Made by a program: the position numbers and the translations under genes
Part shown: one piece after another, positions 1-6,940 of the stretch
How the letters are laid out: every line of letters starts with the position of its first letter
How positions within the stretch are numbered: the first letter of the stretch is position 1
Notes under the pieces: model-generated
What the model was told of the DNA's origin: nothing
The model's database searches: none
What the model saw: only the letters and a program-made list of their open reading frames with translations
NCBI GenBank assembly: GCA_021803215.1
Contig: JAJZLV010000019.1
Coordinates: forward strand, 20,405-62,973
DNA: 42,569 bases
Source of the DNA: Actinomycetes bacterium
Lineage (GTDB): Bacteria > Actinomycetota > Acidimicrobiia > Acidimicrobiales > Bog-793
Reading direction: 5' to 3'

Positions 1-190
1 GGCCGGTCGGCGTCCTGCCCGCCGGTCCCGGCGCGCCTTTGGCTCGCCGGCCTCGCTCTTGCCGGTCAGCGCCTCGGGCCCCGACGGTGGACAGGACCCT
101 AACCTGTGCGGCGGCGGCAGGCCGGCGCGCCGAGACCGCTTTGCAAAGGCGGCATCGCCCCAGGTGCCCGGGGACGAAAGGTGAGGACTC

Positions 191-691
191 GTGCAGCAAC
201 CCGCCAGCACCACTCCGCTGTTCGAGCTGGCCCGTCGCGCTCCGGCAGGCGGGCTGCTGCCCGTTCCCGACGAGCTCGCCCGCCTGCCCACCGGCTGCTT
301 CCTCGACGCTCTCGGCATGCGCCTCACCCATATCGGCCTGGGGCGATCGCGGGCGGAGATGGAGGTCACGAGCCTGCATCTCAACCAGCGGGGCAGCCTG
401 CAGGGCGGGGCGCTCGCCGCCTTCGCCGATGCAGCCGCCGGCTGGGCAAGCGACGGAGCCCTGCCAAGCGGCGATTTCGCCACCCTCAACCTCACCTGCC
501 ACCTGCTCGGCCGGGTGACCGCCGGCTCGCTGCTTGTCGCCGAGGCTCGGCCGGTCCATCTCGGGCGCAGCTCTCTCGTGCAAGAGGTCGACGTCTCTGC
601 AGCCCGCCAGGAGACGGGCGCCGAGAGCCGGCTGGTGGCGCGCTTCACCTGCACCCAGCTGGTTGCGTCGCTGGAGCCGCCGCGACCATGA
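191..691 (+). CDS. PaaI-like hotdog-fold thioesterase
   Basis: A 166-residue single-domain hotdog protein, probably hydrolysing an acyl-CoA thioester in the cytoplasm. The segment around residues 65-85 (NQRGSLQGGALAAFADAAAG) has the family pattern of an N/H-x-x-G-x-x-H/Q-G-G turn leading into the central helix; the usual His is replaced by Gln, which is tolerated in many PaaI/YbgC-type members. The GTG start at 191 is preceded by an AAAGGTGAGG purine stretch. The gene converges on the oxidoreductase at 713 with 21 bp between stops and no clear terminator. The substrate cannot be told from sequence, although the neighbouring CoA ligase operon makes a CoA ester plausible. Confidence 0.8.
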   Translation: MQQPASTTPLFELARRAPAGGLLPVPDELARLPTGCFLDALGMRLTHIGLGRSRAEMEVTSLHLNQRGSLQGGALAAFADAAAGWASDGALPSGDFATLNLTCHLLGRVTAGSLLVAEARPVHLGRSSLVQEVDVSAARQETGAESRLVARFTCTQLVASLEPPRP

Positions 692-712
692 GGCCTCCTC
701 GCGACCGGCGCC

Positions 713-1732
713 TCAGCCTGGCAGGTCCGCGGTGAGCAGCACTCGCCCCTTCACCCGGCGCGCCTCGAAGTCCTCGAGGGCGCTCTGCCAGGCCTCGAGA
801 GGGTAGGTGACCGCTGGCGGCGCGACCACTCGGCCGTCGAGGTGGAACGAGAAGATCTCCCGGTAGCACTCGTCGAGCAGCTCCGGCATCTGCTTGCGGT
901 AGTCGCTTATCTGGATGCCGGAGAGCTCGATGTTCTTCAAAAGCAGGTAGTTCGTCGCAACTGACGGGATCCGCCCGGCCGCGAAGCCGACGACCACCAG
1001 CCTCCCCCGCCATCCGAGCGCCCGGACCGCCCCGTCGAACGGGTCACCACCGAGCGGGTCGATCACGACGTCTACACCCTGGCCGTCGTTGAGCGCGTAC
1101 ACCTGCTCGCGCAGGCTCTCGCGAAGCTCCGGGCGGGAGAGGTCGACCATGCCGTCGGCGCCGAGCGCCTCGAGGTCGGCGTACCTGTCGGGCGAGGAGA
1201 CCCCAGCGAGGACGCGGGCCGCTCCCATCGCCCTCGCCAGCTGAACCGCCGCGCCCCCGACCGCACCGCTCGCTCCGAGCGCGAGAACCGACTCTCCGGG
1301 CACCAGGCGGGCCCGATCGCGAAGCGACACCCACGCGGTGTCGAAGCCGAGAGACATGGCACCGGCCTCGCTGAAAGAGAGGGTGTCGGGCAGGAGGTAG
1401 GCGCTGCGCTCCGAGACGACGAGAGCCTCCCCATAGCCCCCGTACTCCGCCATCGTGAGTACGCGGCTGCCCACCCGGAAACCTTCCACCCCGGGCCCGA
1501 CGGCGATCACCACGCCGGCGGGGCACTTTCCCGGCACGTAGGGCAGGGCCGGCTTGAACTGGTAACGGCCTCTCATGGTCAAGAGGTCGACGTAGTTGAC
1601 CGGGGCGGCGCGCACTGCGACCAGCAGCTGTCCGGGGCCAGGCTCGGGCACGGCCCGCTCCTCGAGGGAGGCCTCGGGCGGGAAGCCGAAGCTCCGCACC
1701 TGGACCGCCCGCATGGTCGCCGAGCGGGTCAT
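713..1732 (-). CDS. NADPH:quinone oxidoreductase-like MDR family protein
   Basis: A 339-residue zinc-independent medium-chain dehydrogenase/reductase of the quinone oxidoreductase/enoyl reductase type. The N-terminal GroES-like part contains APVNYVDLLTMRGRYQ; the Rossmann part contains LALGASGAVGGAAVQLARAMG for NAD(P)H binding and a VIDPLGGD segment. No structural zinc cysteine cluster is visible. The ATG at 1732 overlaps the TGA of the acyl-CoA ligase by 4 bp (ATGA), so it is the last gene of the leftward operon. A longer open frame to 1807 exists but would run into the ligase. In the operon it may reduce an enone or enoyl-CoA intermediate; that is inferred from position. Confidence 0.85.
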   Translation of the reverse strand: MTRSATMRAVQVRSFGFPPEASLEERAVPEPGPGQLLVAVRAAPVNYVDLLTMRGRYQFKPALPYVPGKCPAGVVIAVGPGVEGFRVGSRVLTMAEYGGYGEALVVSERSAYLLPDTLSFSEAGAMSLGFDTAWVSLRDRARLVPGESVLALGASGAVGGAAVQLARAMGAARVLAGVSSPDRYADLEALGADGMVDLSRPELRESLREQVYALNDGQGVDVVIDPLGGDPFDGAVRALGWRGRLVVVGFAAGRIPSVATNYLLLKNIELSGIQISDYRKQMPELLDECYREIFSFHLDGRVVAPPAVTYPLEAWQSALEDFEARRVKGRVLLTADLPG

Positions 1733-3456
1733 ACAGCCTCGTCCGCTCCGGTCGCCTTCGGGCTGAAGCGGATCGGCGTCGCGCTCACCCGCCCGCTGTC
1801 GAGCCACTCCACGAGACGTCGCTTGAAGATCTTGCCCGACGGCATGAGTGGCAGCTCGTCGAGCCGGAGGAAGTACTCGGGCATGTCGTAGCGGGACAGA
1901 CCGGCGGCATCCAGGTGCTCCAGCAGCTCCTCGGGCTCGATGGCGGTGCCTCGCTTCAAGCTCACGACAAGGCAGACCCGCTCACCGAGGCGCTCGTCGG
2001 GAAACGGGACGGCGGCCGCCTTGTCGACGGCGGCATGGCGGAGGGTGAGCCCCTCGATCTTCGCCGGGAAGATGTTGTGCCCACCCCGGATGATGATGTC
2101 CTTCTTCCGGCCGGTCACCTTCACGTTGCCGGCATCGTCCATCAACCCGAGGTCACCGGTGAGAAACCACCCCTGGCGGTTGAACGACTCCTCCGTCCCC
2201 CTCTGGTCGTCGAAGTATCCGAGCATGAGGCCGGCGCCGCGCCCGCCGATCTGGCCTATCTCACCGATCGGCAGCTCCAGGTCGGGATCCTCCTGCGAGA
2301 AGATCCTCACCTCGTAACCGGCGCAGGCGCGGCCCGAGGTTCCGACCACGACCTCGGCGGGATCGTCCGGCCTCGTGTAGTGGTGCGAGCCAGCTTCGGT
2401 CATGCCGTAGCCGCTCTGGGGGGTGACGCCGTGCGCCAGCAGTCCCTCGGCGACCGCCGCCGGCACGGCAGAGCCAGAGATGCGGAAGCCCTGCAGGCGG
2501 CCTCCTCGATCGAAGCCGCGCGCCCTCAGCTCGGCCAGGAGGTCGATGGCATGGGTCGGGACACCGAACAGGAACGTGGTGCCCGTCTCCAAGAGGCGGT
2601 CGAGCAAGCTGGCGCCTCTGGGCAGGTCGTGTACCACCAGCTCTCCGCCCTCCGTGAGGGCGAGGAGCATGGCCCCGAAGCCGAGGTTGTGGCTGAGCGG
2701 GGAGATGGAGTACACGACCGAGTCGGCGCCGAGCCGCCAGTCGCCGGCGAGAGACCGGACGGGGGCGAGCAGCGTGTTGTCCGAGTGCATCACGCCCTTC
2801 GGCTCCCCTGTCGTGCCTGAGGTGAAGGCGAGGTAGACGACGGTGTCCGGGGTGGTGGCCGGCGCGCTCGTCGGCTCGAGCGTCAGCTCGGGAAAGATGC
2901 CGGCGGTGCCTGCGGCTCGCGGGGGCACAGCGAGAGCAGCCTTCAACGTCTCGAGCTCCCCGGCACGCTCAAAGATGTCGGCCCGGCCGGCATCGGCTCC
3001 GTAGCCAGTTTCGGCTATGAGCGCCGCGGCGCGCATCCGGGAGAGCAGCTCGGTCACCTCGGCGACGGTGTGGTCCCTGTGCAGCGATGGCGAGCAGACA
3101 TAGCGATTGCGCGAGCAGGCGAGGAGTGCCACTGCCGTCTCGATGCGGCTCGAGAGCCACACGGCGACTCGCTGGCCGGGTCGGAGGCCGGCGGCCTCGA
3201 GGGCGCCGGCCAGCCGGTCGGCTGCGTCGACCAGCTCGGCATAGCTGGCCTGCCGGCTCGCCTCGCGGACGGCGACCTTGTCAGGGGTCACGGCGGAGCG
3301 CTGGCGGACCCGCCCGTAGATGGTCTCGGGCCGCCAGTGGCCGGCGGCATAGAAGCGGGCCAGCTGCTCGGCGTCGAGCAGTGTCAATATCGTGTTTCGC
3401 GGCGGTGGGCCGTCCTCGTCGGGCGCGGGAAGGGCGCCGGTTCCGTCGAGGCTCAT
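1729..3456 (-). CDS. AMP-dependent acyl-CoA synthetase/ligase
   Basis: A 575-residue ANL-superfamily adenylate-forming enzyme. The P-loop-like A3 motif FTSGTTGEPKGVMH lies at about residues 211-224, the A5 motif SGYGMTEAG is in the middle, the hinge/A8 region reads TGRKKDIIIRGGHNIFPAKIE, and the C-terminal catalytic lysine motif is PSGKIFKRRL. The family activates a carboxylic acid with ATP and transfers it to CoA. The ATG at 3456 overlaps the stop of the asparaginase-like gene (ATGA). An upstream open extension to 3537 would overlap that gene and is not needed. It probably turns the acid product of the upstream hydrolytic steps into a CoA ester; its substrate is unknown. Confidence 0.9.
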   Translation of the reverse strand: MSLDGTGALPAPDEDGPPPRNTILTLLDAEQLARFYAAGHWRPETIYGRVRQRSAVTPDKVAVREASRQASYAELVDAADRLAGALEAAGLRPGQRVAVWLSSRIETAVALLACSRNRYVCSPSLHRDHTVAEVTELLSRMRAAALIAETGYGADAGRADIFERAGELETLKAALAVPPRAAGTAGIFPELTLEPTSAPATTPDTVVYLAFTSGTTGEPKGVMHSDNTLLAPVRSLAGDWRLGADSVVYSISPLSHNLGFGAMLLALTEGGELVVHDLPRGASLLDRLLETGTTFLFGVPTHAIDLLAELRARGFDRGGRLQGFRISGSAVPAAVAEGLLAHGVTPQSGYGMTEAGSHHYTRPDDPAEVVVGTSGRACAGYEVRIFSQEDPDLELPIGEIGQIGGRGAGLMLGYFDDQRGTEESFNRQGWFLTGDLGLMDDAGNVKVTGRKKDIIIRGGHNIFPAKIEGLTLRHAAVDKAAAVPFPDERLGERVCLVVSLKRGTAIEPEELLEHLDAAGLSRYDMPEYFLRLDELPLMPSGKIFKRRLVEWLDSGRVSATPIRFSPKATGADEAV

Positions 3457-4451
3457 AGGCGGTCGAACATCTCCTGGACAGCCTCGGTATCGAAGGTCTT
3501 GGTGAGAGCGAGCAAGAGGAGCACCCGAGCCTTCCACGGCTGCAGGTTGTCAGCCGTCACGATGCCGCGGGCGGCCATCTTCGGAGAGCGGGGCACCCGT
3601 CCAGAGCCGACACGGCTCGCCTGGCAGACCACCACCCCCGCCTGGAGCGCCCGGTCGAGGGCGGCTTGTTCGCCCGCCGTTGGCCGCCCGGCGCCTGTGC
3701 CGGCGCTCACCAACCCCTTGCATCCTGCGGCCACTGCGGCGTCGATGAGTATGCCGTCGGCGCCGAGATAGGAGAGGACGACGTCCACCCTCGGCAGCTC
3801 TGTCAGCCGGTCCACGGCGAACAGGGCGCCTTCGGCGGGAACCCGAACAGGCCGGTGGTAGAAGACGACCCGCCCGTCGGCGTCGGCTGCACCGACAGGT
3901 CCGGCATCGGGTGATCTGAAGGTGTCCGGCCGGAAGGTATGGCTCTTGGTGACGTCCCTGGCGCTGTGAACGGTGTCGTTCATCGCGACGAGGGCGCCGA
4001 GGCCGCGGGCCGCCGGATCAGCGGCCACCTGCACGGCGCGCAGAAGGTTCAGCTGGCCCTCGCTGCCGAGCCCGTTGGCCGGCCGCATGGCTCCGACGAG
4101 GACGACCGGCTTCGGCGGGACGGTCGTGAGATGAAGGAAGTAGGCGGTCTCCTCGAGGGTGTTCGTGCCGTGGGTGATCACCACCCCGTCGACGTCGGAC
4201 CTGGCCAGCAGCCCGTTGACTGTTCTGGCGAGGGTGAGCCAATCACTCGGGGCAAACGCGTAGCTCGGCCTGCGCTCGAAGGGGACCTGCTCGATCTCGG
4301 CAAACTGCGATAGCTCGGGCACGGCGGCGACAATCTCCCCCGCGGGCAGTCGACGCTCGGTCTCGGTGTACCAGGCGAGGTCGAGGCGCGAGGCGCCGAG
4401 CGCGTCGATGGTCCCGCCGGCGCAGACAAGAGCGAGGTGCGGTCTCGTCAT
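3453..4451 (-). CDS. asparaginase/glutaminase-family amidohydrolase
   Basis: A 332-residue type I/II L-asparaginase-fold protein. The first catalytic threonine is in CAGGTID (T14). The second motif reads THGTNTLEETAYFL at about residues 93-106, and the lysine of the triad lies in SARDVTKSHTF. In classical bacterial asparaginases the second motif is HGTDT, so the Asp partner of the catalytic Thr is Asn here. This may define a subfamily with another amide substrate. The ATG at 4451 overlaps the upstream stop by 4 bp. No signal peptide is seen, so the enzyme is probably cytoplasmic. In the operon it may remove ammonia from an amide made by ring opening; this is inference. Confidence 0.88.
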   Translation of the reverse strand: MTRPHLALVCAGGTIDALGASRLDLAWYTETERRLPAGEIVAAVPELSQFAEIEQVPFERRPSYAFAPSDWLTLARTVNGLLARSDVDGVVITHGTNTLEETAYFLHLTTVPPKPVVLVGAMRPANGLGSEGQLNLLRAVQVAADPAARGLGALVAMNDTVHSARDVTKSHTFRPDTFRSPDAGPVGAADADGRVVFYHRPVRVPAEGALFAVDRLTELPRVDVVLSYLGADGILIDAAVAAGCKGLVSAGTGAGRPTAGEQAALDRALQAGVVVCQASRVGSGRVPRSPKMAARGIVTADNLQPWKARVLLLLALTKTFDTEAVQEMFDRL

Positions 4452-5395
4452 GGGCTCTGTCGGCACCAGTCGACGATCTGCCCCGGCGTGGCGAACCACA
4501 CCCCGGACTCCTCCCGCAGCCGGCCCAGCGCCGCCTCCAGCGCGCCGGAGCGAAACGCCTGTCCCGACACCCAAGGATGGACGTGCAGGCCAAGCAGCCG
4601 GCCCGAGCCGGTGGCGCCTTCGGCCGCCAGCACCAAGGCTGCCTCGATGATGCTCGCCGTGTAGTCCGCCGGGCTGACCCCCCGGACGAACATGGCGCTC
4701 AGGTCGCTCAGCTCCCAGGAGAGCGGGAAAGACCACAAGCCTCTGGCCGACTCGCCAAGGGCGCAAGGCTGGTCGTCATTGCACCAGTCCGCCATGTATC
4801 GTAGCCCGGCACCGGCCAGCACCGCAGGCGTGCGAGCGGACTGGCTGTTCTCCGGGCTGATCCACCCGGCCGGGCGAAAGCCGAGCCGCTCCTCGAGACG
4901 GCTCAGCGTGAGGGCCACGTAGTCGGCCTCCTCGTCGGAAGACATGAGCGAGGTGATGGGCCGGCTGGCGCTGAGACCGGCTGCGACGACCTCGTCGGCC
5001 GCCGGGACGAGATGAGCCATGAGGGCCGGGTAGTGCTCGGCCGTGAGAACGTCGACGGCCGCCGCCAGTGGAATGCCGAGGCGAGCTGCGATCTCGAGCA
5101 GGCGAAAGACGCCAACTCGATGGCCGAACTCCCTGTTCGACATGCGGGGGATGTCGGGGTAGGCCCCGATGCCGCGGCCACCCGGGGGTGGGACGGGCCC
5201 TGAGCCTTCCTCCTCCCACTCGACCGCACCGAGGTTGACGACCACGCTGACGGCGAGACCGGCCCCCTCCGGCCAGAGCAGCGGGCGACGAGCGGGAATC
5301 GGCTCCCACTCGAACCAGTCGTGGTCATATCCCGGGCGGGCCGGGCTCGTCCCGTCAGAAGATGGAGCGATGACGTTGCGGGCGGCGTCAGCCAT
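4448..5395 (-). CDS. polysaccharide deacetylase-fold protein, PuuE-like, second paralogue
   Basis: A 315-residue NodB/PuuE-fold protein related to the gene just upstream. Shared landmarks are LLWPEGAGLAVSVVVNLG (about 39-56), the GHRVGVFRLLEI helix, LGFRPAGWISPENSQS (171-185), GAGLRYMADWCNDD (195-208), and a C-terminal LHVHPWVSGQ (270-279). In the region aligned with MSHGLYNT of the paralogue this protein reads VVAAGLSASRPITSL, so the motif-2 histidine is missing. The ATG at 5395 overlaps the upstream coding sequence by 8 bp; an in-frame extension upstream would overlap it deeply. It may be a catalytic relative using a different metal set, or a non-catalytic partner of the first paralogue. 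Confidence 0.8.
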   Translation of the reverse strand: MADAARNVIAPSSDGTSPARPGYDHDWFEWEPIPARRPLLWPEGAGLAVSVVVNLGAVEWEEEGSGPVPPPGGRGIGAYPDIPRMSNREFGHRVGVFRLLEIAARLGIPLAAAVDVLTAEHYPALMAHLVPAADEVVAAGLSASRPITSLMSSDEEADYVALTLSRLEERLGFRPAGWISPENSQSARTPAVLAGAGLRYMADWCNDDQPCALGESARGLWSFPLSWELSDLSAMFVRGVSPADYTASIIEAALVLAAEGATGSGRLLGLHVHPWVSGQAFRSGALEAALGRLREESGVWFATPGQIVDWCRQSP

Positions 5396-6365
5396 GGGGC
5401 GCCACGCCCGGCTGGCAAGCGAGGTCAGCCTCCAAGTTGTGCGCCAGGTAGTGCTCGACGATCTCGCCGGCCCGCGCGAACCACACCCGATCGTGGCCTC
5501 GCAGGTGAGCCAGCAGGCGGTCGAGGTGGCGGACCCGGTGGGGCTGGCCCACGGCAAAAGGGTGGAGCGGGAGGCACATCAGCCGCCCACCCGGCTCTGT
5601 CCTGGAAGTCTCCCGGTCGGATGCCCCGCCGCACGCCTCGGCGTAGAGCCGGTCGAACTGGGCCATCGCCCGGTCGGCGTAGGCCGGGCCCTCGACGTGT
5701 GAGCGCATGAGGAGCGGGGCGTCGTTGAGCTCGTAGCTGTACGGGAGCGCCACCATCGGCCGCCCACTCGACGTCAGCAGGGGAGAGGGTCTCTCGTCGT
5801 GCACCCAGTCGGCGTGGTAGCGCATGCCCACCTCGGCCATCAGGTCGACAGTTCGCGGGCTGGCGCTGATGTTCGGGCCGAGCAACCCCTCGAAGTGACG
5901 GCCCGTGTGGCGCTCCAGCACCCGATTGCACTGGTGGAGGAAGGCAAGCTCCTCGTCCCGGCTCGTTCCCCAGAGATAGCGGGTGTTGTAAAGGCCGTGG
6001 CTCATGAACTCCCAGTCCCTCTCGATCATCGCCCGAGCTACCTCCGGGTAGTGGTCGAGAACGGCTGCGTTGAGCGAGACGGTGCATGGGACCTCATGGC
6101 GGTCGAGAACCTCGACCATCCGCCAGAAGCCGATGCGGTTCCCGTAGTCGTGGTAGGAGTACTTGCGGGTGTCCGGATGGGGCGTACGGGGGTAGGGGTC
6201 GACGGCGCCGGCAGGCGGCAGGTACTCGTAGTGCTCGATGTTCGGCACGACCCAGACAGCCACCACCGCGCCCCCCGGCCAGCGGATGGGGAGGCGGTCG
6301 ACGATGGGCGAGTAGGGGATCTTGTCGTGGACCGGCGCAAACGGTCGGCGATGGGGCCAGCTCAT
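5388..6365 (-). CDS. polysaccharide deacetylase/allantoinase PuuE-like protein
   Basis: A 325-residue member of the polysaccharide deacetylase superfamily, PuuE branch. The N-terminal strand is RWPGGAVVAVWVVPNIEHYE (29-48), followed by YGNRIGFWRMVEVL, the metal/motif-2 region EFMSHGLYNTRYLWG (119-133), LGPNISASPRTVDLMAEVGMRYHADW (162-187) and LPLHPFAVGQPHR (265-277). The PuuE branch includes cofactor-independent allantoinases that open a cyclic amide, and the canonical NodB Asp-Asp pair is not evident here. The ATG at 6365 overlaps the stop of the 2Fe-2S subunit (ATGA). Beside a molybdenum hydroxylase, a cyclic amidohydrolase role is more likely than cell-wall deacetylation, and no signal peptide is seen. 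Confidence 0.82.
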   Translation of the reverse strand: MSWPHRRPFAPVHDKIPYSPIVDRLPIRWPGGAVVAVWVVPNIEHYEYLPPAGAVDPYPRTPHPDTRKYSYHDYGNRIGFWRMVEVLDRHEVPCTVSLNAAVLDHYPEVARAMIERDWEFMSHGLYNTRYLWGTSRDEELAFLHQCNRVLERHTGRHFEGLLGPNISASPRTVDLMAEVGMRYHADWVHDERPSPLLTSSGRPMVALPYSYELNDAPLLMRSHVEGPAYADRAMAQFDRLYAEACGGASDRETSRTEPGGRLMCLPLHPFAVGQPHRVRHLDRLLAHLRGHDRVWFARAGEIVEHYLAHNLEADLACQPGVAPHG

Positions 6366-6940
6366 GGGGCGGCTCGCCCCGCGTCCTGCGGCCCGGTCGT
6401 CGGCTGAGCGCCGTCGGCGTCGCTCTCCTGACGCCGGGCAGCCACGGCGCGCACGGCCTCTTTCACGCTCTCGTAGCAGCCACACCTGCAGAGGTGGCCC
6501 TGCAGCCCCTCTACCACCTGCTCGTCAGTGAGCGGCCCCTCGGTCGCGTCGAGCAGGGCCTGCGCGCTGAGCAGGAAGCCGGGCGTGCAAAAGGAGCACT
6601 GAAACGCCTGGGAGCAGATGAACTGTCGCTGCAAGGTGCTCAGTTGACCCTCCGACTCGAGGCCCTCCACCGTCCTCACCTCGCGTCCGTCGAGCGCGTA
6701 GAGCGGCAGGATGCAGGCACTGACCGGCTCGCCATCGAGCAGGATCGTGCAGGTGCCGCAGACGCCGAGCGAGCAGGTCTCCCGCACGCCGTAGAGCCCG
6801 AGACGGCGCAGGAAGCCGGTGGCAGGTTCGGCCAGGCCGCCTTCGAGCACGGTCTCGACACCGTTCACGACACACGAGGCGGTCGCCTGGCCGGCCCTTT
6901 GTCCCAGGTCACCCCCGATCGCCTGGTCAGCACCAGTCAT
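6362..6940 (-). CDS. molybdenum hydroxylase 2Fe-2S subunit (CoxS/XdhC-type)
   Basis: A 192-residue iron-sulfur subunit of a xanthine dehydrogenase/CO dehydrogenase-family enzyme. The plant-type ferredoxin domain carries C56, C61, C64 (CSLGVCGTC) and C76. The helical second domain carries C115 and C118 (QCSFCTPG) with C151 and C153 (HLCRCGCY), the usual set for two 2Fe-2S clusters; LCRCTGY of most relatives is LCRCGCY here. It relays electrons from the molybdopterin centre to FAD. The ATG at 6940 overlaps the Mo-subunit stop by 4 bp. The N-terminal 20 residues and a hydrophilic C-terminal tail of about 25 residues extend beyond the typical 150-170-residue subunit. Confidence 0.93.
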   Translation of the reverse strand: MTGADQAIGGDLGQRAGQATASCVVNGVETVLEGGLAEPATGFLRRLGLYGVRETCSLGVCGTCTILLDGEPVSACILPLYALDGREVRTVEGLESEGQLSTLQRQFICSQAFQCSFCTPGFLLSAQALLDATEGPLTDEQVVEGLQGHLCRCGCYESVKEAVRAVAARRQESDADGAQPTTGPQDAGRAAP

